Below, piece after piece: positions 1 through 9,380 of a stretch of 64,000 bases of DNA; positions within the stretch are counted from its first letter, which is position 1; every line of letters starts with the position of its first letter. The notes under the pieces are model-generated. The model worked only from the letters and a program-made list of their open reading frames with translations. It was not told where the DNA came from and did not search any database. The position numbers were made by a program, and so were the translations under genes. Source of the DNA: Ningiella ruwaisensis (lineage in GTDB: Bacteria > Pseudomonadota > Gammaproteobacteria > Enterobacterales > Alteromonadaceae); NCBI RefSeq assembly GCF_004798935.1, contig NZ_RAHT01000008.1, forward strand, positions 1 to 64,000, written 5' to 3'.

Positions 1-88
1 ATTTTTATCAATTTTAATATTAATTTAATTTTACATAAGTTAACAAGTCGTAAATACTTATACGCATGCAATTAAATAGGAGCATTCA

Positions 89-796
89 ATGGCAGGTTTT
101 GACAAAGTTGTGTCGAGTTATGAAGAGGCCATGCAAGGTCTTGAAGATAACATGACGGTAATTGCAGGCGGCTTCGGCTTATGTGGCATTCCGGAAGGGC
201 TAATCGCGCAAATTAAACGCATGGGGACAAAAGGTCTTACCGTTGTATCAAACAACTGCGGTGTAGATGGTTTTGGATTGGGTCTCTTGTTAGAAGATAA
301 GCAGATTAAAAAAATGGTGTCTTCTTATGTGGGTGAAAACGCCTTGTTTGAAAAGCAGCTTCTTAATGGCGAGCTGGAAGTAGAACTTACTCCGCAAGGC
401 ACACTGGCCGAAAAAATGCGCGCAGGTGGTGCAGGTATCCCTGCGTTTTACACCGCTACCGGCTACGGAACGCCCGTTGGCGAAGGCAAAGAAGTAAAAG
501 AATTCAATGGTCGCCCTTACATATTGGAAGAAAGCATTACCGGTGATTTTGCTATTGTTAAAGCTTGGAAAGCAGACCGCTATGGTAACTGCATTTACCG
601 CCACACTGCCATGAACTTTAATCCTATGGCAGCAACCGCCGGTAAAATTACCGTGGTTGAAGTAGAAGAAATTGTCGAGCCAGGTGAATTGGAGCCAAGC
701 GCCATTCATACTCCCGGTATTTATGTTGATCGTGTTATAAAAGGCAGTTTTGAAAAACGTATAGAGCGTAAAGTATTAGCGAAGGAGGCAAACTAA
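89..796 (+). CDS. scoA: 3-oxoacid CoA-transferase, subunit A
   Basis: Alpha subunit (235 aa) of a two-subunit CoA-transferase of the succinyl-CoA:3-ketoacid (SCOT/AtoD) type, which moves CoA between acyl donors and acetoacetate in the cytoplasm. The family motif [11 protein letters not shown] lies near residue 30, and length is normal for a separate A subunit. A good ribosome site (AGGAG) precedes ATG at 89. The stop overlaps the start of the B subunit (TAATG), so the two are translationally coupled. In related marine gammaproteobacteria this pair often sits at the end of the leucine/isovalerate (liu) operon, where it activates acetoacetate. Whether that holds here cannot be seen, because the upstream genes lie outside the window. 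Confidence 0.93.
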   Translation: MAGFDKVVSSYEEAMQGLEDNMTVIAGGFGLCGIPEGLIAQIKRMGTKGLTVVSNNCGVDGFGLGLLLEDKQIKKMVSSYVGENALFEKQLLNGELEVELTPQGTLAEKMRAGGAGIPAFYTATGYGTPVGEGKEVKEFNGRPYILEESITGDFAIVKAWKADRYGNCIYRHTAMNFNPMAATAGKITVVEVEEIVEPGELEPSAIHTPGIYVDRVIKGSFEKRIERKVLAKEAN

Positions 797-1455
797 TGGC
801 GTTAAGTAGAGACCAAATCGCAATGCGTGTTGCGCAAGAATTTAAAGATGGTGATTACGTTAATCTTGGCATTGGTATTCCAACACTTGCGGCGAATTAC
901 GTACCAAAAGGTATTAGCGTGATGCTTCAATCTGAAAACGGACTTTTGGGTATGGGACCCTACCCTAGCGAAGAACAAGTTGATGCAGATATGATCAACG
1001 CGGGCAAAGAAACCGTCACCGCAAGCACAGGTGCCTCTATTTTTAATTCTGCTGAAAGCTTTGCCATGATCCGCGGCGGACATGTTGACTTTACTGTGTT
1101 AGGCGCATTTGAAGTTGATGTGAACGGTAATATCGCCTCGTGGATGATCCCGGGAAAATTGGTAAAAGGCATGGGTGGCGCAATGGACTTGGTGGCCGGT
1201 GCAAAAAACATCATTGTGACAATGACTCATGCTGATAAGCACGGTAATTCCAAGCTTTTGTCTGAATGTACCCTGCCATTAACGGGCGTAAATTGTATCA
1301 CCCGTATTATTACTGACCTTGCCGTGTTAGAAGTAAAAGACGGTGCCTATCATCTGCAAGAACGAGCGCCCGGCGTTACGGTGGAAGAAATTCGCGAAAA
1401 AACTGCCGGAAAACTGGTTGTTGAAGGTGATATTCCCGAAATGCAGGTCAATTAG
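796..1455 (+). CDS. scoB: 3-oxoacid CoA-transferase, subunit B
   Basis: Beta subunit (219 aa) of the same CoA-transferase. It carries the SENGLLG motif (about residue 46), whose glutamate forms the glutamyl-CoA intermediate in this family. Starts inside the stop codon of subunit A, so both chains are made in step from one mRNA. No terminator hairpin is obvious in the 123 bp before the next gene. Subunit assignment is firm. The physiological substrate (acetoacetate versus other 3-oxoacids) is inferred from family resemblance only. Confidence 0.93.
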   Translation: MALSRDQIAMRVAQEFKDGDYVNLGIGIPTLAANYVPKGISVMLQSENGLLGMGPYPSEEQVDADMINAGKETVTASTGASIFNSAESFAMIRGGHVDFTVLGAFEVDVNGNIASWMIPGKLVKGMGGAMDLVAGAKNIIVTMTHADKHGNSKLLSECTLPLTGVNCITRIITDLAVLEVKDGAYHLQERAPGVTVEEIREKTAGKLVVEGDIPEMQVN

Positions 1456-1578
1456 GTCCACTTGGAGCTTTGCTCTTGTAAAAGAAAATGCGCTTCTTCT
1501 AAATTTAACGTTTAGTGGAAGCGCTATAAACGATATACTTGCGTCAATGACTAAATTAAAGCGTGTAGTTCTCACTAT

Positions 1579-2955
1579 ATGTTTTCTGGCACGGGCGCTA
1601 CTTTGCAATTCACTGACCTCTCATTAGACAATCGACTCCAACGAGCCATCGCCACACTTCAGTTGAGCGAAGCCACTGAGGTACAAAAACAAGCGATTCC
1701 AAGAGCAATGCTGGGCAAAGACATTCTTGTCGCATCTAAAACAGGCTCAGGAAAAACCTTTGCTTTTTTGATCCCCGCTTTTAATCGTTTACTTACGCAA
1801 AAAGCGCTGTCTAAAAGAGACCCGAGAGCACTCATTCTTGCGCCTACAAGAGAGTTGGCGAAACAAGTGTTTAGCGTGGCCAAGCAGCTTGCCTCATCAT
1901 TGAATATCAAATGCACACTTGTGGTAGGCGGAGAGAACTATAACGACCAAGCAAAAATGCTAAAAAAAGATCCTCACATTGTGGTCGGCACCGCTGGCCG
2001 GATTTTTGATCACCTTGAAGCAAAACATCTGTTCCTAAATGGTTTGGAACTGCTTATATTAGATGAAGCAGACCGGATGCTTGAGCTTGGGTTTGAAGAA
2101 GCGCTGAAGCGAATTCACCAAAGTGCCGATCACCGCAAGCGACAAACCATGATGTTTTCAGCCACAGCAGACAGCGCACAAGTAAATAGTTTAACGTCCC
2201 TCTTGCTCAAATCACCAGATACTATTTTTATTGATAAAGTGGCAACACCACATGCAGATATAAAACAACGCTTTTATTTAGCAGATGGGGTTGAGCATAA
2301 AAATATCCTTTTAAACCACTTGCTGAACATTGAAGGAAGAGAACAGGCCCTTGTTTTCACGGCGACCCGTGAAGATAGCGAGCGGCTTGCAAAACACTTG
2401 CAGCAACAAGGTATTGATGCGGCATTTTTGCACGGTGACCTGTTGCAGAATCAGCGCTCCGCCATTATCAACGACTTCAGCCGTGGCAAAATAGCCGCAT
2501 TGGTGACAACCGACCTGGCATCTCGTGGCTTGGATATTGCCAATGTCGCCCTCGTCATTAACTACGATTTACCAAAATTTGCTGATGAATACGTTCACAG
2601 AATTGGCCGCACTGGTCGCGCTGGCAGTAAAGGTATGGCGCTGTCACTTGTTGGCAGAAAAGACTGGCAGAGCTTTTTGCTCATTCAGACTCGACTTGAA
2701 ACCCGTTTTGAGTTTGCCGTCTTAGATGGCTTTGAGGCAAAGTTTAAGGGTATGGGAAGCAAACCAAGGAACTGGCAAAAAAAGCCGTCAGGATCAGCCT
2801 CAACAAAATTAAAGAAACCGACTCATAAAGCAATACAGAAAAAACGCTTTGATCCGCTTTCTTCTGAAGAAACCGGTTTTATCCCTGTCAAACGTAAGCC
2901 TTTGAAAGAAAACGATACCTCAAACGATAACAGCTCAGAAAGTGATAGTAACTAG
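1579..2955 (+). CDS. DEAD-box ATP-dependent RNA helicase
   Basis: Cytoplasmic RNA helicase of 458 aa with the complete motif set: Q-motif region near 35-40, Walker A TGSGKT (55-60), PTRELA (89-94), DEAD (162-165), SAT (194-196), and HRIGRTGR (340-347). A lysine-rich, low-complexity tail (about 390-458) probably contributes RNA binding. Overall layout resembles SrmB, which acts in early 50S ribosome assembly, but RhlE-type paralogues are numerous in this group. I therefore do not assign a symbol. Monocistronic by position, preceded by 123 bp. Confidence 0.93.
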   Translation: MFSGTGATLQFTDLSLDNRLQRAIATLQLSEATEVQKQAIPRAMLGKDILVASKTGSGKTFAFLIPAFNRLLTQKALSKRDPRALILAPTRELAKQVFSVAKQLASSLNIKCTLVVGGENYNDQAKMLKKDPHIVVGTAGRIFDHLEAKHLFLNGLELLILDEADRMLELGFEEALKRIHQSADHRKRQTMMFSATADSAQVNSLTSLLLKSPDTIFIDKVATPHADIKQRFYLADGVEHKNILLNHLLNIEGREQALVFTATREDSERLAKHLQQQGIDAAFLHGDLLQNQRSAIINDFSRGKIAALVTTDLASRGLDIANVALVINYDLPKFADEYVHRIGRTGRAGSKGMALSLVGRKDWQSFLLIQTRLETRFEFAVLDGFEAKFKGMGSKPRNWQKKPSGSASTKLKKPTHKAIQKKRFDPLSSEETGFIPVKRKPLKENDTSNDNSSESDSN

Positions 2956-3035
2956 TACGTATTTGTAAAAACGGGAGAAGGCGTTTTAAGCTATGCTGAA
3001 CGATAAGCTTAAACGATCAGCTTAGACAATCGTGT

Positions 3036-3233
3036 TTAATTAATATCTTCACGCAGTAGTAAAACTAACAAAAATACAAAAGCAAAAGGCGGGAAAAACC
3101 CAGATAAAAAGCCCAGAAAGGTCGCTACAAAAGGACGCTTGCTTTTGCGTCGCCCCAAAAAATAGCCAATCAGTGCCATAATAAGCGATAAGCCAAGTAA
3201 ATAAGGAACAAGCGCATTTAGTTCAAAGTTCAT
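3036..3233 (-). CDS. small membrane protein, function unknown
   Basis: A 65-residue protein with two hydrophobic segments (about 7-25 and 40-60) separated by a short basic loop (GRRKSKR). This suggests an inner-membrane hairpin with the loop in the cytoplasm. A fair ribosome site (AAGGAG) lies upstream on the minus strand. No family recognised. It stands alone between the helicase and the EF-hand gene. Confidence 0.65.
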   Translation of the reverse strand: MNFELNALVPYLLGLSLIMALIGYFLGRRKSKRPFVATFLGFLSGFFPPFAFVFLLVLLLREDIN

Positions 3234-3423
3234 AAGCCAATCTCCTTAAGCAGGTTCTTCTTATTTAGCATTTTTAATATTTTCCAATGTATGTTGCATA
3301 TTTTCGTAACCGTTCAATACATTTCATCGAATTTACCAAAATATAAATTTATTAGATTTTGGCCAATTTAATCTAAATTTCGGTACAAATAACTACAACC
3401 AAAAGCGTATATGGAAAATATTA

Positions 3424-3447
3424 AAAAAAGCGCCGTTTGGCGCTTTT
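3424..3447 (-). terminator. rho-independent terminator of the EF-hand gene
   Basis: GC-rich stem AAAAGCGCC / GGCGCTTTT with a four-base loop, about 35 bp past the stop codon of the EF-hand gene. On the minus strand it is followed by a run of T. Confidence 0.8.
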
Positions 3448-3481
3448 AGAATCATTTAATGCATTTTATGGAAGTTGCTGC

Positions 3482-3751
3482 TTAGTATTCCCACCAGCAT
3501 TCTTGCCACCACGCTAAAAACTCTTCAAAGTCGATATAGCCATCGCCATTACCATCAATTAGATCAAAGCCCTCTTGGACATGATTGATCTTGGTTTTAG
3601 GCGATAAAATCGTCAACAATTCTATAAATTCCTGAAGATCGATTTGGCCGTTTTGGTCTCTGTCAAAAAAATCGAAATCTTTTCTGATCTCAGCGATCTG
3701 CTCGTCGGTCATTTTGCTGACCGCAGGCGTTTGTGAATCACTCATGGGCAA
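3482..3751 (-). CDS. small EF-hand (calmodulin-like) protein
   Basis: An 89-aa protein made essentially of one EF-hand pair. Loop 1 spans D30-E41 with D30, D32, N34, D38 and E41 in coordinating positions. Loop 2 spans D66-E77 with D66, N68, D70, D74 and E77. Both fit the canonical 12-residue calcium loop. No signal peptide, so it is probably cytosolic and may act as a calcium buffer or sensor; its partner is unknown. The Trp-rich C-terminus (WWQECWWEY) is unusual and could be a target-binding or membrane-contact tail. Monocistronic, with its own terminator. Confidence 0.85.
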   Translation of the reverse strand: MPMSDSQTPAVSKMTDEQIAEIRKDFDFFDRDQNGQIDLQEFIELLTILSPKTKINHVQEGFDLIDGNGDGYIDFEEFLAWWQECWWEY

Positions 3752-3828
3752 TCCCTGTTTGTGAAATGTTAGGGTCAGTTTACTCTGATAAAGCTTGCGC
3801 TGTCCAGGGAAAAACCTGATGATTTTGT

Positions 3829-4824
3829 CTATTGCTGTTGTTGCTGTTTTTCCAGTGCCCGCCTGCGCTGCGCTTGGGCTTTTTCTTCACGTTTCTGACG
3901 CATTAGATCACGCGCTTCTGTGCCCACATGCTCTTGCTGACGAGCTTTTGCCAGCTGTACCTGTTTTTCGCGCTCTCTGAATCGCGCCAATTGCTCTTCT
4001 GTGTGAGTTCCATAGCATTTAGGACAAGTAACGCCCGCTTCGTACATAGGACTTTGTTTATCTTCTTCGGTAATTGGTAAGCGACAGCCATAGCACTGGT
4101 CGTATTCGCTTTTTTGCAGTGCATGATTCACTGCAACGCGATTGTCAAATACAAAGCAGTCACCTTCCCAAAGGGAGTTTTCTTCAGGCACATCCTCAAG
4201 GTATTGTAGTATTCCGCCCTCTAAATGATATACCTCTTCAAAGCCCTGCTCTTTCAAATAAGCGGTAGACTTTTCGCAGCGGATCCCGCCGGTGCAAAAC
4301 ATCGCGACTTTTTTATGTTTTGCTGGATCCAGTTCCTTTGCCACATACTCAGGAAATTCACGAAATGATTCTGTCTTTGGATTTATCGCACGTTTAAAGG
4401 TCCCGATTTCTACTTCGTAGTCATTTCGGGTATCAATAAGCGTCACTTCAGGATCAGAAATCAAGGCATTCCAGTCGGCGGGCTTTACATAAGTACCAAC
4501 AGTTCGGCGAGGATCAATACCCTCAACCCCCATGGTGACAATTTCTTTTTTGAGTTTGACTTTTGTGCGGTAAAACGGCTGTTCATCGTGCCAACTCTTT
4601 TTAAATGAAATTGGCGCTATCCGGCTATCTTTATTCAAGTAAGCCAGTAATTCTTCGACGGATGATTCTGAGCCTGAAACGGTGCCATTTAGCCCTTCGT
4701 TTGCAAGTAGGATGGTCCCTTTGATACTGCGGGATTCCATAAACTCGCGAAGTGGCGTTCTCATTTCTTTATAATTTTTCAGCGTAACGAACTTGTATAG
4801 CGCACACACCAAATACTGTTTCAT
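3829..4824 (-). CDS. trhO: tRNA uridine(34) hydroxylase, rhodanese-like (TrhO/YceA)
   Basis: 331 aa. The family hydroxylates U34 in certain tRNAs to 5-hydroxyuridine, the first step to (c)mo5U. An N-terminal ferredoxin-like domain precedes a rhodanese domain with CTGGIR (C177) and the conserved second Cys at 183 in CEKSTAY. The C-terminus is a Cys-pair zinc-like region followed by a Gln-rich tail (EKQQQQQ). Ribosome site AAAGGAAAA precedes ATG. The window also encodes CmoM (38254-39006), which acts later on the same wobble-uridine pathway, though the two genes are not linked. Confidence 0.93.
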   Translation of the reverse strand: MKQYLVCALYKFVTLKNYKEMRTPLREFMESRSIKGTILLANEGLNGTVSGSESSVEELLAYLNKDSRIAPISFKKSWHDEQPFYRTKVKLKKEIVTMGVEGIDPRRTVGTYVKPADWNALISDPEVTLIDTRNDYEVEIGTFKRAINPKTESFREFPEYVAKELDPAKHKKVAMFCTGGIRCEKSTAYLKEQGFEEVYHLEGGILQYLEDVPEENSLWEGDCFVFDNRVAVNHALQKSEYDQCYGCRLPITEEDKQSPMYEAGVTCPKCYGTHTEEQLARFREREKQVQLAKARQQEHVGTEARDLMRQKREEKAQAQRRRALEKQQQQQ

Positions 4825-4934
4825 TCTATTTTCCTTTGCTAGTTGGAACGTAAAACCAATGCAAATTGCATAACGACTTTTAAAACGGCGGCGAGACTAG
4901 CACACTCTGACGTATTTTTCGAATAAAAAGCAGC

Positions 4935-5606
4935 TTAGCAGTGTGTGTTCTCTGCTGTATGAGCAGTGGGCGTATAAGCAGTGGAAGCTTGAATAAGCTC
5001 GTATAACAAGGTGTTATCTTCTTTAAATGCTGCAGTAACAGAGCGATGCCCTAGATTATTATCACTCCAATGCTCATTGATACCCTCACTATCGTCGTGC
5101 AGCGAGCGTTCTATTTCTTTTTGGCAATGATGAGGACAATTGGCGATTATGTCGTCACTCAAACGCTGTGCATCATTGTGTAAGGATAGTGCAATGGGAG
5201 CAGCATTATTTATCCAGCGTAAATAAGTGCTTTTTAGCTCATTTGTTGAAGAGTTAGCGTCTGAAGTATTCGTATTCAACACAGCATTAATTTTGGCAAG
5301 TTGCGCAAAATCATTGGGCTCGGCCTTTTGATGATAATGCTCGAGGGTATCGTCAATTATACCTTGTAGAGCATGAGGGAATGGTCTTTCTCTGAACGCT
5401 TGGATAGGATCACGCTCGTGCTCCATGGCTTTTAAATATTGTGTTTCAAGCAACATCGCAGCAAACAATTGAAAGGATGCGCGTTTATCGCCGCCGCTTT
5501 GATTCACACCGCTTTTATTTTCATTATGCAATGTTTGCGCGTTCGCAGCTAAATGCAGACTTTCATTTAGTCGCGCTTGAGACGCGAGGTATTCATTTAT
5601 ATTCAT
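4935..5606 (-). CDS. uncharacterised protein, possibly VC2046/SO_2500 family
   Basis: 223 aa, soluble, no signal peptide or membrane segment. The segment around residues 43-60 (RASFQLFAAMLLETQYL) recalls the VC2046/SO_2500 family of uncharacterised gammaproteobacterial proteins. The middle is Asn/Ser-rich and looks disordered, and a Cys/His patch (CPHHC, about residue 155) could bind metal. Family assignment is tentative. It stands alone, with the divergent response-regulator gene about 200 bp away. Confidence 0.6.
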   Translation of the reverse strand: MNINEYLASQARLNESLHLAANAQTLHNENKSGVNQSGGDKRASFQLFAAMLLETQYLKAMEHERDPIQAFRERPFPHALQGIIDDTLEHYHQKAEPNDFAQLAKINAVLNTNTSDANSSTNELKSTYLRWINNAAPIALSLHNDAQRLSDDIIANCPHHCQKEIERSLHDDSEGINEHWSDNNLGHRSVTAAFKEDNTLLYELIQASTAYTPTAHTAENTHC

Positions 5607-5812
5607 GTATCTTGTATTTAGTCGCCTGAAGCAAATTCGTGATTGTAATATTTATAAAAACACATCGTTTTATCGCGTATGTTCAAATGTTAATCAACCA
5701 ACATGGCTTTGTATCGGCAAGGGGCAAAAAGCCTCAAGCCTTTCTTTAAAAGGGCGATATTAAACATAGCAGGCCTAATGCTTAACCGTATGAGAGTGCA
5801 GTTCATATCACC

Positions 5813-7459
5813 ATGGAAAAATTAGATTATTCAGATAAGCGATGTCTGGTTGTAGAGGATCGTAAACCTTTTATGATGCTCCTGCGTGGCTTGCTGAATG
5901 CCTTAGGCGCAAAAAAAGTGGATACAGAATTATCGGCTGAAGCAGGTATAAAAGCATGTAAGAGCAAAAAATACGATATTGTAATAAGCGATTTGCATTT
6001 AGGTACCAATCGCAAAAACGGATTTGAGTTTTTAGAAGAAATACGTAAAACCAAACTGGTTAAACCCACTACCGTATTTATTATGATTAGCGGCGACAGC
6101 CAGCGAGGTATTGTGCTCGGTTCGCTTGAAAAACAGCCTGACGACTATCTTATCAAACCCTTTTCACAGGCACAGCTAAATTCGCGTATCACTCGCGCTA
6201 CACAAAGGCGCACAACACTTGCTGCCTTGTATAGCCAAATTGACCACGGAAAATATAAACTTGCCATTGAAACGGCAAAGCACTTTCTGGAGACTGAGCC
6301 GCGATACACCAGCCATTTACTCAAATATCTTGTAAAGCTTTACTGGAAATTAGAGCAATACGATTCGGCTGAACGTCTTTTGAATCAAATACTCGAAGAA
6401 CGCGCTCTGCATTGGGCTGTATGCTGCATGGCTAAAACCAATTTGCTTCAGAAAAAGTTTGATAAAGCGGTTGAACTGGCAAAACGCGTTATTGAGAGCT
6501 CGTCAAATACTGTAGAAGCCTACGACATTATTGCTGATGCATACTTGCAAGATAATAAAAAGCCAGAAGCGCTTAAATATATACTTGAAGCTCTGGAGCT
6601 CTCCCCACTTTCAATCGACCGGCATTTTAGAGTGTGCGAGATAGCCCGTGAAAACAAGCACTATGAACTGGCTATGCAAAGTGCAAAATCCATATTTGAA
6701 TTGTCACAGCGCTCTGTACACAAGAATGTGAATCATGTGTGCGGCTATATTCGCTCGATACTCGATATTGCTGCAAACGCTGAAAACAAAAGCGTGCGAA
6801 ATCGCTTTTTGCAAGACACCATGCTAACGATGCAGCGACTGCAAACAACGGAATCGATGTTTGATAATCCAGATGACTTTGATTTTGATATCTTCTCACA
6901 AGTCATTCAGTCGCGAATGCTATTTATTGAAGGCAAACAGTCTGAAGCAAAAAAACAATTTGAAGAAACGCAAATCCTTATTGAGCGTAATTTTTCTGAC
7001 TATCCGGTTGCCATGGCACCCGACTCACTTAAATTAATGATTGATTTAGGGGATTTTGAGGAGGCAAGTAAACTGGTTAAGATTATTCAGGCCAACAAAG
7101 AAAAGGTCGATCAATCCATACTTTATCTTGTGGAAAGTGAGCTCGCTAATGCATCAGACACGCGTCAAGCCTATATAAAACACAACAAGAAAGGCGTTAG
7201 CTTGTATAGTAAAGGTAGCTACGGTGAAGCGTATGAAGAGTTCACAGCAGCAAAAGCCGTTTGCCCTTTAAATATCAACGTGAATTTAAATCTCTTACAA
7301 TGTTTGGTCAAACTCATAGAAAAAACCAACAAACCTGAAGGTCAGCATATTAAACAGTCTCGTGAGCTGTACCGCTTTATTAAAGACATGCCCTTAAAAG
7401 ACGTGCATAAGACAAAGTTTACCAATATGAGAGAAGATGTTGAAAAAATCATTGGCTAA
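5813..7459 (+). CDS. response regulator with C-terminal TPR domain
   Basis: 548 aa. An N-terminal receiver domain (about 9-125) has the acidic pair E15/D16, phospho-acceptor D60 in ISDLHLG, S93 and K115 in YLIKPF, so it should be phosphorylatable. The rest (about 140-545) is helical tetratricopeptide-like repeat with no DNA-binding or enzymatic output, which points to protein-protein output. No sensor kinase lies nearby. A paralogue of the same build is at 35967-37622. The C-terminal repeats share a pattern with it (xNxNLLQCLVK versus xALNLLQCLTD). A 7-bp hairpin at 7456-7475 overlaps its stop codon and the stop of the converging transporter gene. Confidence 0.88.
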   Translation: MEKLDYSDKRCLVVEDRKPFMMLLRGLLNALGAKKVDTELSAEAGIKACKSKKYDIVISDLHLGTNRKNGFEFLEEIRKTKLVKPTTVFIMISGDSQRGIVLGSLEKQPDDYLIKPFSQAQLNSRITRATQRRTTLAALYSQIDHGKYKLAIETAKHFLETEPRYTSHLLKYLVKLYWKLEQYDSAERLLNQILEERALHWAVCCMAKTNLLQKKFDKAVELAKRVIESSSNTVEAYDIIADAYLQDNKKPEALKYILEALELSPLSIDRHFRVCEIARENKHYELAMQSAKSIFELSQRSVHKNVNHVCGYIRSILDIAANAENKSVRNRFLQDTMLTMQRLQTTESMFDNPDDFDFDIFSQVIQSRMLFIEGKQSEAKKQFEETQILIERNFSDYPVAMAPDSLKLMIDLGDFEEASKLVKIIQANKEKVDQSILYLVESELANASDTRQAYIKHNKKGVSLYSKGSYGEAYEEFTAAKAVCPLNINVNLNLLQCLVKLIEKTNKPEGQHIKQSRELYRFIKDMPLKDVHKTKFTNMREDVEKIIG

Positions 7460-7461
7460 AC

Positions 7462-8391
7462 CTACAAAGGTTTAGCGGTTTTTCGTCCGATAGAAGCAAG
7501 CATTGCACCTCCCATAATCATCAAGGCGCCCAAATAAGCCAGCATGTCCATTTGCGCATCAATAAAAATGTCTGGCGCAATTTCAATGGCTAATTTATTA
7601 CTCACGTAAGTAAAAACAGGCGCAATCGTAATGACTGCACTGACCTTTGACGTGTCCCAAATATGCATCGCTTTCGTGAAAGCTCCGTATCCTATAACGG
7701 TATTTAGGCAACAAAAAAGCAAGGCGAATATCTGCCAATCTGATAGCGTCAGCAAAGATGCAAAGTCTGTAAAAGGTAAAAGCAAAAAACTGCCGAGGAT
7801 GTAAATAAGCAAAGTCAATTGCGCACTCGTAAAGCTCATCAATAGCTTTTTTTGCGTTAAGGCATAAGCAGCCCAGGCAATAGCCGACAGCACAACCAAA
7901 AATACGCCTTCAATTGATTCTACCGCTGAGCTCAATATTACGGGGATACGCTGATTGAAAAACAGCCCCATCCCCACAAAAAGCACAATTGCGCCAAAAA
8001 ACTGCAAGCGCGAAAAACTTTCTTTATAAAACACTACCCCGCCTATCATCAATATCAAAGGAGCCAGTTGCAGAATCAGCTGCACCGTAGCGGGACTCAC
8101 ATAGGCTAAAGCAATAACATTGGTAACGTAGTTAATGAGCAAAACAAAGGTACTGAGAAAAAGCACAATCCATATCGCCCCAGTTGCTTGTCTAGCATGC
8201 GGAAGCGCGCGAGACAGCGCAAGTGAAGCCAACACAAATAGCGCGGCAAATATGAAGCGAGACGCTGTGATCGTATAAGCATCCGTATGGCTTAGCAGCA
8301 CTTTTAAAAAAACAGGAAGAACACCCCACATAAGTGCAGTAGTTAGTGCCAATAAAAAGCCCATCATAGATGGGCTTAAGGAAGATTTCAT
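7462..8391 (-). CDS. EamA/DMT-family transporter
   Basis: 309 aa with about ten hydrophobic segments in two EamA repeats, the layout of drug/metabolite transporters of the inner membrane. Substrate cannot be told from sequence. ATG at 8391 is preferred over the adjacent in-frame GTG at 8394. Its end abuts the receiver-TPR gene (2 bp between stops). The DUF6279 lipoprotein gene lies just upstream on the same strand with a 15-bp gap, so they are probably cotranscribed. Confidence 0.88.
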   Translation of the reverse strand: MKSSLSPSMMGFLLALTTALMWGVLPVFLKVLLSHTDAYTITASRFIFAALFVLASLALSRALPHARQATGAIWIVLFLSTFVLLINYVTNVIALAYVSPATVQLILQLAPLILMIGGVVFYKESFSRLQFFGAIVLFVGMGLFFNQRIPVILSSAVESIEGVFLVVLSAIAWAAYALTQKKLLMSFTSAQLTLLIYILGSFLLLPFTDFASLLTLSDWQIFALLFCCLNTVIGYGAFTKAMHIWDTSKVSAVITIAPVFTYVSNKLAIEIAPDIFIDAQMDMLAYLGALMIMGGAMLASIGRKTAKPL

Positions 8392-8406
8392 CACGTGTTA
8401 ATTCAA

Positions 8407-9249
8407 CTAGTTAGCCAATTCTGTAATATCATCTCGCAAGCTATCAATTTCTTCAATTAAATGTTGACGCTGTTTTTCAGTACTTAAGCTGAAAATAGTC
8501 AAAAGGTATTGTTTACTCGCACTTTCATTTCTGGCGCTTACTGCCTGCATTTCGTCACTACGAAAACGCTCAGGGTCGGTCAATAATTCTGCCAGCCTTG
8601 ATGTGAACTCCTCGCCACGCCCTGCTTGACTAAACACTTTTCTAAGCGCCTGCTGATAATTGCGTTTATATTCCAGCCAGTATTGAGATGTGGAACTGAA
8701 GTTGCCATAACTGTTTTCAACGAAGGTTTCCTGTTCATCGGTCAGGTTTCCTAGCCATTTTTCAAGATTATCTTCGTTACGATCAAGCCAATCCGCCTTT
8801 TTGCGTTTTTCGCTACGTTTGGCACGCTCCTCTCGTTCTTCTTCATCTTCGAGGTTTTCTTTTTCAAGCGCGGCAAATAAATACACAACTTGTTCATCAG
8901 ACAGTGTGGTGGCAAGCTGCGCTAAATCGGGCGCGATGTGCGCTCGAAACCGTGTCCAGTGCTCTCTTGCTTTTTCCTGATGATAATCCATTTGCGCAAT
9001 ACTGATGTTTTGTGACGCAATATCTGCTTTTAACTCTTCCAAATGCGCCAGATACAAAGGCAACTCTGAGCGCTTGTGCCAGCTAAGCCACTGCTCTAAA
9101 TAAGTATCGAACTGCTGTTCCTGTGCTTTTGTCATATCAATGTAATCGTCGATATACCAGTACACCAACCAGTCGATATTTTTATATGCGAATTTGGTTG
9201 AACAGCCTGCCACTAAAAATACCGTTAATAAAACGATGATTTTTTTCAT
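8407..9249 (-). CDS. DUF6279-family lipoprotein
   Basis: 280 aa. The N-terminus has a short hydrophobic signal ending in VAGC, a lipobox with acylated C16. The following pattern (YKNIDWLVYWYIDDYI) is characteristic of DUF6279 lipoproteins, whose function is unknown. The rest is strongly helical and charged, with an acidic/basic coiled stretch (about 150-170). Good ribosome site. Lacks the Asp after the lipobox Cys (C-S), so outer-membrane sorting by Lol is expected. Confidence 0.85.
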   Translation of the reverse strand: MKKIIVLLTVFLVAGCSTKFAYKNIDWLVYWYIDDYIDMTKAQEQQFDTYLEQWLSWHKRSELPLYLAHLEELKADIASQNISIAQMDYHQEKAREHWTRFRAHIAPDLAQLATTLSDEQVVYLFAALEKENLEDEEEREERAKRSEKRKKADWLDRNEDNLEKWLGNLTDEQETFVENSYGNFSSTSQYWLEYKRNYQQALRKVFSQAGRGEEFTSRLAELLTDPERFRSDEMQAVSARNESASKQYLLTIFSLSTEKQRQHLIEEIDSLRDDITELAN

Positions 9250-9380
9250 GCAGAGGTTTCCTTTCTTTGCTTTTGCGAGGTTTTTGTTATGCTAGCATTT
9301 ATCTTTATTCACAAGCGCTTGCGTCTATTTGCGTCTCTATGACAGCATATATACGACAATCATAATAAAAAAGGTTTCGA

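Noticed and set aside
15-65. Possible LiuR-like box upstream of scoA
   Set aside because: The TTACATAAGTTAACAAG stretch has a TTAACA core but lacks the ACGT half-sites; the match is too poor.
1343-1627. Plus-strand frame bridging the scoB end and the helicase start
   Set aside because: Shadow frame over scoB and the helicase start; no ribosome site or protein features.
7456-7475. Hairpin CTAAACC / GGTTTAG at the converging ends of the receiver-TPR and EamA genes
   Set aside because: Only 7 bp, overlaps both stop codons and lacks a proper T-run; too weak to list as a terminator.
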